Below are positions 26,592-36,905 of a DNA stretch of 64,000 nucleotides, in pieces (within the stretch, counting starts at the first letter, position 1; every line of letters starts with the position of its first letter). Below the pieces are notes generated by a model. The model had not been told where the DNA came from. It did not search any database and was given only the letters and a program-made list of their open reading frames with translations. Origin of the DNA: an uncultured Selenomonadales bacterium (lineage in GTDB: Bacteria > Bacillota > Negativicutes > Selenomonadales > Selenomonadaceae); NCBI GenBank assembly GCA_900314765.1, contig OMWN01000037.1:1-64000 (forward strand), given 5' to 3'. Both the position numbers and the translations under genes were made by a program.

Positions 26592-29500
26592 TTACGATTT
26601 TTTCGCGCTTCTTTTTTCCTTCCATTGCTCTGTCAAAATATAGATGAGCGGCACGACGACGAGCGTCAAAAGCGTCGATGTCGTGAGGCCGCCGATGAGC
26701 ACGACGCCCATGGACTGACGCAGCTCCGCGCCCGCGCCAATGCCCAGCGCGATTGGCAGCATGCCGAGGAGCGTCGAGAGCGTCGTCATGAGTATCGGAC
26801 GCAGTCTCAGCGAGCACGCCTCGAGTGTTGCCTCGACGATGGCCATGCCGCGAGCGCGCGCTTGATTCGCGTAGTCGATGAGGAGTATTGCGTTCTTCGT
26901 GACGAGACCAAGGAGCATCGTGAAGCCGATGAGCGACATCATGTTTGCCGTCTGATTCGCGACGAGGAGACCGAGCACGGCGCCGATGATGGCAAATGGC
27001 AAGCTCATCATGATGACGAACGGTTGCGAGTAGCTTTCAAATTCCGCCGCGAGCACCATGAAAATGAGCACGATGGCGAGTATGACGGCCTTCGCGATTT
27101 CCTTGAAGACACGCTGCATCATGTCGGAGTCGCCGATGAGCTTGTAGCGATAGCCGATGTCCATATTAAGCGACGGGATGAGCTCCTGCTGTATCGTTTT
27201 GAGGAGGTCGCCCGCCGATATGCCCTGCGTATTCGCGTAGACAGCAATCTGCCTCTGCCTGCCCTCGCGGTCTATGCGCGTCGGGCCCGAGCCGAGCCGC
27301 ACGTCCGCGACATCGCCGAGCCGCACGAATGAGCCCGTCGCCGTCGATACCATGAGGTCAGACACGTCCTGCATCGTGCGGCGATCCGCCTTGTCCATTT
27401 GCAGGATGATGTCGTAGTCGTTGTTTCCTATCGTGTACGAGTGACCCGTGCTCTTGCCTTGGAACGCGTACTGCACGACTTTGCCGACGCTCGTGTTGTC
27501 GAGCCCCAGCTGGCTCGCGCGCGTCTGGTCGAGCTTTATGATGATTTCTGGCTCTGGGTCTATGCCCACGACCTCGACGTCCGTAGCACCCGGCACTGCG
27601 CGAATTTTCTCCGCGAGCTCGTCGGCGTAGTGCGATAGCTTTATGATGTCACTGCCTCTGAGACCAATCTGCACGGGGCGCGGGTCGCTTCTCGCACCTT
27701 GATTCGTCACGACATTGACATTCATGACGCCGATGTCGGAGAAGTCGCGCCTGAGCTCCGCCATGATTTCGAGCATGCCGCGACTGCGCTCATCGAGGTC
27801 CTTCAGCTTCACGATGATGCCGCCCTCGTTGACTGGCGTGCGCGTGCCGCCGATGAACATGATTTCCGTCTCGACCTCAGGAATGGCCTCTATCGTCTCT
27901 TCGAGCGGCATGGACCACTCCTTGAGCTGATTGAGTCCGACGCCCGGCGGCGCCTTGAGATTCACGCGAAATTCACCCGAGTCGTATGTCGGTTGCAGCT
28001 CCGTGCCGACGAACGGCATGAGGAACAGATTGAACACAAGCGTCAAAAATGCGATGAGGACAATTTTCCGCGGATGCTTGACGCAGAACGCCATGATTTC
28101 ATCGTATATGCCGCGAAATACCTCGAACGCATCGTTAAACGCGAGCAAAATTTTCGTGATAATCTGCGGGCGCGGCGAGCCCTCCGTGCCGTGCGGCTTC
28201 AGCCAATGCGCCGAGACCATCGGCGTCAGCGTGTAGGCCTATATTGTCGAGAAAATGAGCGCGAACGCAACCGTGAGTCCGAACTGCTTGAAATACTGGC
28301 CGACCGTCTCGCCCATGCTGCCAATCGGCACAAAGACCGCGAGCAGCGACATCGACGTCGCGAGTATTGCGAGCACGAGCTCTTTTGTCGCGTCAGCCGA
28401 CGCCGTGAATGGGTCTTTGCCCATCTCCATGTGGCGGAAGATGTTTTCGACGAGCACGATGGCATCGTCTATCAGAAAGCCAACGGCGAGCGAGAGACCC
28501 ATGAGCGACATGTTGTTCAGCGTGAAGTCCATGACTTTCATGAGGAAGAATGTCGCGATGATAGACGTCGGTATCGCGAGGCCGCCGATGAGCGTCGCGC
28601 GAAGGTCGCCAAGGAACATGTACGTGATGAACAGCGCGAGGAAGCCGCCGAATATTATGGTGTTCCAGACGTCGCCGATATTCTCGCGCACATATTTCGA
28701 CTGGTCCATGCCGACGCTCATCTTTATGTCGGGCGGCAGATCGTTTTCCACGATTTCATTTATACGCGCGTTCACCGTGTCGATGACATCGACCGTGTTC
28801 GTGCGCGACTGCTTCCTCACGGCGAGCATGACGCTCGGCACGCCGTTCGTGCGCGAATACGTCTCCTCGTCCTCCCAATCATCAACGACGTCGGCGACAT
28901 CCACGAGCTTCACGGGGCGACCATCGTGATTCGCGACGATGATATTTTTGAAATCATCGACGCTGTTGAACTTTCCCACGGTGCGAACGGTGATTGTATT
29001 GTTCTCGTCGCGAATTTTGCCACCCGGCGTATTGAGATTGGCATTATTGACTTTTTCGAGTATTGTCTGAAATGATATGCCGTACGCTTTAAGCTTTTCC
29101 GATGCGACGTGCACCTTTATCGCGCGGTCTGATGCGCCGCGTATCGTGACATCGGCGACGCCATCGAGCATCTGTAGCTCATCGACGACGATGTCGTTCA
29201 GTATGCGTCGTATCTCGCCCGTGCTGCGCGCGTCGGACGCGAATGAATACGTCGCTATTGGCCGCGACGCCACATCAAATCGCGCGACGACTGGCTCGTC
29301 TATATCGTCAGGCAGGCGCTTCCTGACGCCCGCGACTTTCTCACGCACCTCGCTCGCCATCTGCCTCGGGTCGACACCCATCTCGAACTCGAGCATCGTC
29401 TGCGAATAGCCTTCGCGTATCGTCGATGTGATGGTCTTTATGCCCGACACTTGGCTCACGCGGTTTTCTATCGGCTTCGTCACGAGCGTTTCCATTTCCT

Positions 29501-29663
29501 CTGGCGCCGTGCCCTCATACGTGACCGTCACCGCGACCATCGGCAGCTCGACGTCTGGATAGAGGTCAACGCCGAGCGACGGATATGACTGTATGCCAAA
29601 GACGACGAGCACAAGAATGAACATCGTCGTGAATACTGGCCGCTTTATGAATGTCTCTATCAT
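26592..29663 (-). pseudogene. RND (HAE1/AcrB-type) efflux pump interrupted by one in-frame TAG
   Basis: The gene spans 1,023 sense-length codons, normal for an AcrB-type proton-driven drug/lipid exporter, but codon 475 is TAG (28239-28241). Before it are 474 residues, starting MIETFIKRPVFTTMF and reaching FALIFSTI in membrane helix 4-5; after it the same frame continues AYTLTPMVSAHW for 548 more codons. No frameshift or deletion is seen. Two polypeptides could only arise by restart at the ATG at 28220, which would split a membrane helix region and is unlikely to yield a pump. It is either a nonsense mutant, a sequence error or a readthrough codon. It lies 24 bp after its adaptor gene. Confidence 0.85.
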
Positions 29664-29687
29664 ACCATCAACGCCCTTCGCGTCTTA

Positions 29688-30827
29688 TTATTGATCCGCC
29701 CGCTCGCTGACCTTGACCTTCGAACCTTCACGCACTTTGTTGAGCCCGCCCGTGATGATCAAATCGTCCTCGCTGATGCCTTCGAGCACCTCGACGAGAT
29801 TTTCGCCGATGTAGCCTGTCTTGAGCACTTTCCTCACGGCCATGCCATCCTCTATCACGTAGACCGTGCGCTGATCATCGCGCATCGATATGGCCGACAT
29901 CGGCACTGTCAGCACATTTTTCTTCGGTAATGCTGTTATGGACGCTGTCGCGTACACGCCGCCTCTGAGACGACCGTCCGCATTGTCAATGGCGACCTCC
30001 GCTTCAAATGTGCGCGCTGGCAACGTTGCCACGGGACTGATGCGCGTGATGTAACCCGTCACCGTCTTGTCATTGCCCTCCATTGCGGGTATGGTGAAAT
30101 CCACCCTGCCGCCAACAGCGACGCTCGCGATATATCCCTCTGGCACATCGATTTTCGCAAGGAGCGTCGAAATGTCCGCAATGTTGAAAAGCGCCGTGCC
30201 GACCTTCGCATAGTAGCCCTCTTGATAATAGCGCTTCTGTATGATGCCCGCGCGCGGCGTCGTCACTGTCGTGCCGCCCACTTGAGAGGCCGCGGCGTCG
30301 AGGCTGCCCTCTGCGGCCGCGAGCTTGCCCTCTGCGTTTTGCAAAGCAAACTTCGCGTTGTCGAACTGCTCCACTGAGTACGCGCCCACTGTGAAAAGAT
30401 GCTCGGCTCGCTCATAGTCCGACTGCGCCTTTTGAAGTGAGGCCTCCGCGTCGCGATACGCGCCCTCGGCGTTGAGATACGCCGCGTTCGTGTCCGTGCG
30501 CTCGAGCCTAACGAGCGCCTCGCCCGCCTCGACGTACTGCCCCTCTCTCACGAGCACTTCCTCTATGCGCCCGTCCACCTTCGCGGCCACGTCCGCCTGC
30601 CACACGGGGTCGAGCGTGCCCGAGAATTTGAACTTAGGCGTGATAGTCTGCCGCACGGGATGAGCCGCCGTCACGACGGCGACCTTGTCCTTGTTCGCGT
30701 TCTTCGCCTGCTCGTTCTTCGCAATGAGATTCGCCGCGACACGATACGCCACGACAGCTACGACCAAGACGAGCACGCCAATCAATACCTTTGTCCCTTT
30801 TGATTCTTTTATGTTCATAAATTTCAT
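29688..30827 (-). CDS. RND periplasmic adaptor (AcrA/MFP family)
   Basis: 379 residues. A membrane-fusion protein bridging the RND pump to an outer-membrane channel. An N-terminal membrane anchor (about 13-33) is followed by a biotinyl-lipoyl half-motif (GRIEEVLVREGQYVEAG), a coiled-coil hairpin (about 110-180), the second lipoyl half (TTPRAGIIQKRYY) and beta-barrel domains. The start at 30827 has GGGTGA seven bases upstream. First gene of the RND operon; no channel gene is adjacent, so it may use the TolC-family protein at 56612-58177. It is intact, although the pump gene after it is interrupted. Confidence 0.9.
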   Translation of the reverse strand: MKFMNIKESKGTKVLIGVLVLVVAVVAYRVAANLIAKNEQAKNANKDKVAVVTAAHPVRQTITPKFKFSGTLDPVWQADVAAKVDGRIEEVLVREGQYVEAGEALVRLERTDTNAAYLNAEGAYRDAEASLQKAQSDYERAEHLFTVGAYSVEQFDNAKFALQNAEGKLAAAEGSLDAAASQVGGTTVTTPRAGIIQKRYYQEGYYAKVGTALFNIADISTLLAKIDVPEGYIASVAVGGRVDFTIPAMEGNDKTVTGYITRISPVATLPARTFEAEVAIDNADGRLRGGVYATASITALPKKNVLTVPMSAISMRDDQRTVYVIEDGMAVRKVLKTGYIGENLVEVLEGISEDDLIITGGLNKVREGSKVKVSERADQ

Positions 30828-30942
30828 GACACATTCACCCATAGCAGAAAATTAAAATTCTAAAAATAAGCACAAGACTTTTTTAATTATATCATGAATA
30901 CGGTTACTCGGCGCGATTCAATGAAAATTTTCCATAGCGCAC

Positions 30943-30985
30943 AAAAAAAAGACCAGCCCTGCATTTTGGACTGGTCTTTTGATTA
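30943..30985 (-). terminator. Terminator after sucD
   Basis: AAAAGACCAG pairs with CTGGTCTTTT; on the minus strand eight T follow. It closes the sucCD transcript. Confidence 0.85.
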
Positions 30986-31004
30986 CGATATTATATTCAT
31001 TTAC

Positions 31005-31910
31005 TCAGCACGTATGGCACTTCTCGTAGAGTCCCTTCTCTTTGAGCACTCTCACGGCGAGCGCGCCCATTTCTGCGACGGTCGGCGCGACTTCGATGCC
31101 TACATCGTTCAGTGCCTTTATCTTGTCAGCCGCCGTGCCCTTGCCGCCCGAAATGATGGCGCCGGCATGACCCATGCGTTTGCCCGGAGGCGCCTGCTGG
31201 CCGCTGATGAAGCCAATGACAGGCTTTTTCATATTCTCGTGTATCCACTGCGCGGCCTCTTCCTCTGCCGTTCCGCCAATCTCGCCAATCATCATGACGG
31301 CGAGCGTGTCGTCGTCCTTGTTGAACGCGTCGAGCACCTCTATGAAGTCCATGCCCTTCACTGGGTCGCCGCCGATGCCGATGCACGTCGTCTGGCCGAT
31401 ACCCGCCATCGTGAGCTGATACGTGACCTCGTACGTGAGCGTGCCAGAGCGCGAGACGACGCCGACATGCCCCTTCTTGTGAATGTACGTCGGCAAAAGT
31501 CCGAGGCGGCACTCGTCGACCGTCAATATGCCTGGGCAGTTTGGCCCTATGAGCTTCGTCTTGCGGCCTTTGAGATAGCGGCGCACCTTCACCATGTCGA
31601 GCACTGGAATATGCTCCGTGATGCAGCAAACGACATCGATGCCCGCATCGGCTGCCTCGATGATGGAGTCCGCCGCGAAGCGCGCCGGCACATAAATGAC
31701 AGACACATTCGCGCCCGTCTCCTTCACGGCGTCGCTCACCGTATTGAAAACAGGGATCGTGTCGAGCACGCGCATGCCTGCCTTGCCTGGCGTAACACCC
31801 GCAACGACGTTCGTCCCATAGTCCTGCATTATTTTTGTATGAAATGTCGCCTGCTTGCCCGTGATGCCCTGCACGACGACCCTGCTCTGCTTTCCGACAA
31901 ATATTCCCAT
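31005..31910 (-). CDS. sucD: Succinyl-CoA synthetase (ADP/GDP-forming) alpha subunit
   Basis: 301 residues. Alpha subunit of the ligase that interconverts succinate, CoA and NTP with succinyl-CoA, NDP and phosphate. A CoA-binding Rossmann domain opens [14 protein letters not shown], and the phospho-histidine loop is GHAGAI near residue 250. It lies 18 bp after sucC, the usual order. In propionate- or succinate-forming anaerobes this couples substrate-level phosphorylation to the succinate pathway; that role is inferred. Confidence 0.95.
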   Translation of the reverse strand: MGIFVGKQSRVVVQGITGKQATFHTKIMQDYGTNVVAGVTPGKAGMRVLDTIPVFNTVSDAVKETGANVSVIYVPARFAADSIIEAADAGIDVVCCITEHIPVLDMVKVRRYLKGRKTKLIGPNCPGILTVDECRLGLLPTYIHKKGHVGVVSRSGTLTYEVTYQLTMAGIGQTTCIGIGGDPVKGMDFIEVLDAFNKDDDTLAVMMIGEIGGTAEEEAAQWIHENMKKPVIGFISGQQAPPGKRMGHAGAIISGGKGTAADKIKALNDVGIEVAPTVAEMGALAVRVLKEKGLYEKCHTC

Positions 31911-31928
31911 ATTGGACTGCCTCCCTCC

Positions 31929-33104
31929 TTATGCCTCGGCCTTTTTCGCGAGCTCGACGGCGAGCTTTGCGCCCTCGTCCATCTTGTCCGCCCTGTATAC
32001 GCCCGGGACATTCGCGTTGTCGAGTATCTTTCTGCCGGCTTCGACATTCGTGCCGTCAAGCCTTGCCACGACAGGCACTCTGAGCCCTGCCGTCTTCGCT
32101 GCCTCGACGATGCCGGCCGCTATGACATCGCATTTATTGATGCCGCCGAATATATTGACGAATACGCTCTTCACTTGGTCGTCGCTCTGCATAATGCGGA
32201 ACGCCTCAGCGATTTTCTCGACCGTGGAGTCGCCGCCGACATCGAGGAAATTCGCTGGCTCGCCGCCGTAATATTTTATGATGTCGACCGTCGCCATCGC
32301 GAGACCTGCGCCATTGACCATGCACGCAACGTCGCCGCCGAGGTTGACATACGAAAGCGCCGCCTTCGCCGCAGCCCTCTCCTTCGGGTCCTCTTCACTC
32401 GTATCGCGCAACGCCTCGATTTCTGGGTGACGATATAGCGCACTGTCATCGAAATTGATTTTTGCATCAAGCGCGATGACATCATTTTCCTTCGTCACGA
32501 CGAGCGGATTAGTCTCGACGAGCGAGCAATCCTTCTCGATAAACACATTGTAAAGACCCATCATGAGCTTCTGCACTTTTTTGATGACCTCGGGCTTGAA
32601 TCCCATCTTGTACGCCATGCGGTTTGTCTGGAACGGCATGAGACCCGTCACAGGGTCGATATACTCCTTGAAAATCTTCTCAGGCGTCTTCGTCGCGACT
32701 TCCTCGATCTCCATGCCGCCCTCAGCAGAGCCCATCATGACGACCTCGGCCGTCTTTCTGTCGATAGCAAACGAAAGATAATATTCCTTCTCGATGTTTG
32801 AGCCTTCCTCAATCAAAAGGCGGTTTACTTCCTTGCCTTCTGGACCCGTCTGCTTCGTGACGAGCACCTTGCCCAAAAGCTCTGACGAATACTTCTTGAC
32901 CTCGTCGATGTTCTTCGCAAGCTTCACTCCGCCCGCCTTTCCACGGCCGCCAGCATGGATCTGCGCCTTCACGACGATGACTGGTGTTGTGAGGTCCCTT
33001 GCGACTCTCGCGGCCTCCTCAGGGCTGAAAGCGGCCTTGCCGTTCGGCACCTTGACACCAAATTCGCGAAAGATTTCTTTCGCTTGATACTCATGGATAT
33101 TCAT
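31929..33104 (-). CDS. sucC: Succinyl-CoA synthetase beta subunit
   Basis: 391 residues. An ATP-grasp beta subunit opening [17 protein letters not shown], with [16 protein letters not shown] at the nucleotide site and [15 protein letters not shown] in the C-terminal domain that meets the alpha subunit. The ribosome site GGGAGG is seven bases before the ATG. First gene of the sucCD pair, starting about 45 bp after the stop of the REC-GGDEF-EAL gene on the same strand, so the three genes may share a transcript. Confidence 0.95.
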   Translation of the reverse strand: MNIHEYQAKEIFREFGVKVPNGKAAFSPEEAARVARDLTTPVIVVKAQIHAGGRGKAGGVKLAKNIDEVKKYSSELLGKVLVTKQTGPEGKEVNRLLIEEGSNIEKEYYLSFAIDRKTAEVVMMGSAEGGMEIEEVATKTPEKIFKEYIDPVTGLMPFQTNRMAYKMGFKPEVIKKVQKLMMGLYNVFIEKDCSLVETNPLVVTKENDVIALDAKINFDDSALYRHPEIEALRDTSEEDPKERAAAKAALSYVNLGGDVACMVNGAGLAMATVDIIKYYGGEPANFLDVGGDSTVEKIAEAFRIMQSDDQVKSVFVNIFGGINKCDVIAAGIVEAAKTAGLRVPVVARLDGTNVEAGRKILDNANVPGVYRADKMDEGAKLAVELAKKAEA

Positions 33105-33149
33105 ACACTTGCCTCCCTATACTTTAATATCTATATGGAAAATAAACTC

Positions 33150-34859
33150 TTACTTTGCTGCCCTTTCAAGCCTGTCGAGATAATCCTCCGTGATAAGCGG
33201 CTTCGAGAAATAATAGCCCTGTATCTGGTCGCAGCCAATCTCCTCGAGGAACTCTATCTGCTCCTTCGTCTCGACTCCCTCGATGATGACGCCCATGTCG
33301 AGGTCTTTCGCGAGTTGCACGATATTCTTCATGATGGCCGCCGCGCGGAAACTCGTCGCGACATCCTGCACGAAGCGCATATCGATTTTCAGTATGTCAA
33401 CGGGAAGATTTCTCAGCATCGAAAGCGACGAATAGCCGCTGCCGAAATCATCCATGATGACCTTGAATCCCGCCTCGCGGAACCGTTCCGTCGCCTCGAC
33501 AATCTGCATCGGATTGTCCGTGTACGAGACCTCCGTGAGCTCTATCTTGAGCATCGACGGCTCGAGATCGTAGCGCTTGAGGAGCTCCTTAAAATAATCC
33601 AAAAGCGAGTCATCATAGAAATCGAGGCGCGAGAAATTGACAGAGAGCGGCACGACCTTGCCAAACTTCTTTTTCTCCTCCGCGAGAAGCTTGCAGCACT
33701 CCTCCCAGACGAAATGGTCGAGCTTCACGATGAAGCCATTGCGCTCAAACAGCGGCACGAACCGCGCCGGCGATATGAGCCCATGCTCCGGATGATACCA
33801 GCGGATGAGCGCCTCTGCGCCCGTGTCGCATTTCTCCTTTATGCCGTATATCGGCTGGACATTTATGCTGAACTGACCCTCGTCGAGCGCGTACTCCATC
33901 TCGCGAAGTATCATCTGCTCCTCGAGTATCATGTCGCGCATCTTCTCATCGTAGAACGCGTAGCGATGCTGATATTTGCCCTTCACCGTGTTGAGCGCCA
34001 TGTGCGCGCGGTCAATCATCTGATCGACAAGCAGGAACGCATTTGACACGGGATAGACGCCCGCATAGAAAAGGATGTTGTGCTGTATCGAAAGCGACTG
34101 TATCGCACTGTCGAGCGCAATGATGAGGTCGTCCATGTTCAGCGTGTCTATCGGCAGGCACAGCGCAAAATGATCGGCCTCGAGGCGACCCGCGACGCCG
34201 ATGCCCTCGACGACGTGCTTGAAATACGCCGCCGCCGTCCGCAGCACGAGATTGCCCGTCTCGATGTGGAAAAGGTCATTGACGACTTTGAACGAGCTGA
34301 TGTCGAAATAGACGATGGCGTACTGCACATCCGTATTTGACTGCATGAGCTGGCTCGCCCTGCGATAGAAATTCTCGCGGTCGTATATGCCCGTGAGCGA
34401 GTCGCGCTCTATCGTGCGGCGCATCTCCACGATTTGCTGCGACTGCGCGGCCTGCTCGACCTTGCGCCACTCATTCTCGAGACGCGCCATGACGTTTCTC
34501 ACGCGTATGCGCACGACCGTCGGGTTATACGGCTTCGTGATGAAGTCCGCCGCGCCCATCTCCATCGCGCGCACCTCGGAGTCTCCCTCGCTGCGCGCCG
34601 TCGTCGCTATGACGGGAATGTCCGAAAATCTCTCGTCATGCTTCATGCGCGACAGCACCTCAAAGCCATCCATCACAGGCATGACGATGTCGAGCATCAC
34701 GATGTCCACTTTGCGCTCGTTCAGAATTTTCAGCGCCTCTTCGCCGTTCTCCGCCTCGACGATCTCGTATTCTCCTTTGAAAAACTGCGCAAGAATGACA
34801 CGATTGATTTCGACGTCATCGACAATCAGCATGACAGATTTCTTTACTGCATTCTTCAT
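33150..34859 (-). CDS. Response regulator with degenerate GGDEF and intact EAL domain
   Basis: 569 residues from the ATG at 34859 (GAGGT upstream). A REC domain with phosphorylatable Asp57 (VMLDIVMP) and TKPY occupies residues 1-125. A GGDEF domain at about 165-320 has its active-site motif replaced by EADHF, so cyclase activity is unlikely. The EAL domain (about 330-569) has EALIRW, DDFGSGYSS, LKID and EGVET, the residues of an active c-di-GMP phosphodiesterase. It therefore probably lowers c-di-GMP on phosphorylation by an unlinked histidine kinase, with the GGDEF part perhaps binding GTP as in known allosteric cases. Confidence 0.88.
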   Translation of the reverse strand: MKNAVKKSVMLIVDDVEINRVILAQFFKGEYEIVEAENGEEALKILNERKVDIVMLDIVMPVMDGFEVLSRMKHDERFSDIPVIATTARSEGDSEVRAMEMGAADFITKPYNPTVVRIRVRNVMARLENEWRKVEQAAQSQQIVEMRRTIERDSLTGIYDRENFYRRASQLMQSNTDVQYAIVYFDISSFKVVNDLFHIETGNLVLRTAAAYFKHVVEGIGVAGRLEADHFALCLPIDTLNMDDLIIALDSAIQSLSIQHNILFYAGVYPVSNAFLLVDQMIDRAHMALNTVKGKYQHRYAFYDEKMRDMILEEQMILREMEYALDEGQFSINVQPIYGIKEKCDTGAEALIRWYHPEHGLISPARFVPLFERNGFIVKLDHFVWEECCKLLAEEKKKFGKVVPLSVNFSRLDFYDDSLLDYFKELLKRYDLEPSMLKIELTEVSYTDNPMQIVEATERFREAGFKVIMDDFGSGYSSLSMLRNLPVDILKIDMRFVQDVATSFRAAAIMKNIVQLAKDLDMGVIIEGVETKEQIEFLEEIGCDQIQGYYFSKPLITEDYLDRLERAAK

Positions 34860-35107
34860 ATAAAGTACCTCTTTCAGTCCATGGCGAAATTCGTCATCTC
34901 TACGCTCATAGGAATTTTGAAATAATTCTATTTTCAAATTATTTTATATTGTATCATAAATAAATCAACATTTCACGAAAAAACAACAAAACATACGACT
35001 ATATGTAACTATTCGCCATGCAGATGAAAAAATCCTCCTTTAAATAAAATTTTTCAAAAGAAAACTTTTACGGCACGACGACGACGCAATGTCCAAAAAT
35101 TTTTCAC
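34860..35107. other. AT-rich gap between two minus-strand units
   Basis: AT-rich intergenic DNA between the REC-GGDEF-EAL gene and the terminator of the TpsB gene. It should hold the promoter of the regulator gene, but no convincing -35/-10 pair, repeat or reading frame was picked out. Confidence 0.4.
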
Positions 35108-35146
35108 ACAAAAAAACGCGGCCACGAAAAAGTGACTGCGTTTTTT
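35108..35146 (-). terminator. Terminator after the TpsA-TpsB operon
   Basis: AAAAAACGC..GCCAC pairs with GTGAC..GCGTTTTTT; T-rich on both sides. It lies about 45 bases beyond the TpsB stop. Confidence 0.75.
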
Positions 35147-35188
35147 GATTCGCTCTTATAAAATTTCTCGACGCGAAAATTTTTGGCG

Positions 35189-36868
35189 TCAAATCTTTTG
35201 CACGGACTGAAACCAGAACATGCCGTCGAGCCTGCGTCCCTCCGTCGACGAGTATCTGTCGGAGAGCGGGAACGCATAGTCGAGCCGCGCGTACGAGCTG
35301 CCGCCATTCGTCCAAATCAGCCCGAGTCCTGCGCCCGCGAGCGTGTCAGCTCCGTCGTCGCCGAGCATGTCGCGCTTTTTGTCGCGTGCGTAGCCGACGT
35401 CATAGAAAGCCGCGAGCCTGAAATGCGGATCGCCGAGCTGATATTGAAGCTCCGTCGAGAACACGGTGCCGATGTCGCCGCCGTGCTCGCCCTGCGGAAA
35501 AGCTCTCACGGCGTTGTAGCCGCCGATATACATTTTCTCTGACGAGTCGAGCGGATGCCATGCGTACTGCGCCGAGAGCGTCGCCGTCAGCGTGAAGTGG
35601 TCGTCGAGCCGCTGCACGTGATACACGTCGAGGTTCGTCTTGTTGTACGTGCCGACCGTGTCATTCAGTGCGCCAGCGATGCGCGCCATGTCATTTTCCA
35701 TCGTCATGCGCCCGACGGTGTGCATAAGCTTGTACGTCGATGCAGAGTGCGCGTTCCTGTAGTCGCCGTCGAAGCCGAAGCGAAACGACAAGCCGTGTTT
35801 CTGCGCGTCGTAGCCGTAGTAGTCGATGCGGTCAGACACCTTCGAGTAGGCGAGCTGCGTATTGAAATAGAGACTGTTATAAAATGTTCTCTTGAGCGGC
35901 GTGCGCGAATAAACTCTGAGGTCGTTCGACGTCCCCGTCGCGTCGAGCTGCGCGTATTGGCGGCCGAGATCGTAGTCCGTGCGCGAGACGCCGACGCCCA
36001 TGAACGTGCCGTCGTTGCCGACAGGCAGCTCATACTGCGCGTCGAAATTGTGAATACGCCCGATGTTGCTCTGCAGATACGACAGCCTCAGCTGGTCGCC
36101 GACGTGCGTGAGATTGTTCCAGTGATACGTGCCGCCCATGCGAAACCGTCCCGTGTAGCGGCTGCCGTAGTTGTCGACGTAGAGCGCGCCGCCCGAGCGC
36201 TCCGTGAGGTCGAGCCTCACGACATTGTCGGCGGTGCCCGTCTCCTTGCCCGGCGAGAGATACGCGTGCGCCTCAACGCCGGGAATGTCATTCAGCACCA
36301 AAAGCGCGCGGTCGAGCTCATTCTTCATGATGAAGCGCCCCGTCACGTTGTCATTCATGAGGCCCATCGCGCGCGACGTCAAAAGCGCCGAGCGATTGCC
36401 GAATGCAATCTCGCCGTATTTGCCGAGCATGACATCGACCGTGACGACGCCGTCACGCACTTCCTGCGTCGGCAGATACGCGATGGCCGTCATGAAGCCT
36501 GTGACGTGGAGATAGTCGGACACGCTTCTCACGACGGCCGCGAGTTCGTCGAAAGTCAGCTCGCGATGTATCTGCCCATCGACAATGCCCCTCAGCGTCT
36601 CCTCGGGGATGACGTCCTGACCCGTGAAGCGTATCTCGTTCACCATGATTTTGATTTCGCTCTCGGGCACTTCCGTTTTGCCGAGGTCGACCTGTATGTC
36701 GGGCTCGTCCTTTTTCGGTATCTACGCGCGGTTCTGGTCGATATTCGCTGTGACAGAGCCCGCGTCGGGGATGGCACCTATTGACACAGGCACCGCAAGC
36801 GCACTCGTTGTCATGCCGAGCAGCACAGCTGCAAGCGTGAGGCACACGCCACATTTTTCCTTCTTCAT
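35189..36868 (-). pseudogene. TpsB outer-membrane transporter (ShlB/FhaC family) with in-frame TAG
   Basis: Outer-membrane 16-strand transporter that exports the TpsA exoprotein. From the ATG at 36868 the chain has a signal peptide (to about residue 27), then TAG at codon 49 (36722-36724), then 510 codons in the same frame: a POTRA region opening IMVNEIRFTGQDVIPEE and a ShlB-type beta-barrel ending in FQSVQKI with aromatic-rich strands. Total 559 positions, normal for the family (FhaC is 584). The TAG falls in the linker before the first POTRA domain. Without readthrough only a 48-residue secreted stub would form. Downstream restarts such as the GTG at 36670 would lack a signal peptide. It starts about 38 bp after the exoprotein gene. 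Confidence 0.82.
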
Positions 36869-36905
36869 TATGTTCATTCCACCATTGTTCATCAATATCG
36901 ATAAA

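Noticed and set aside
26592-28220. Treating the C-terminal half of the RND pump as a separate gene
   Set aside because: It lacks a ribosome site, starts inside a membrane-helix region and continues the same frame as the upstream half through a single TAG.
27699-29075. 458-codon plus-strand open frame opposite the RND pump gene
   Set aside because: The product is full of Arg, His and Asp, as antisense frames of GC-rich genes are; no ribosome site or motif.
30894-32438. 514-codon plus-strand open frame opposite sucCD
   Set aside because: Mirror frame of two certain genes; composition typical of antisense frames.
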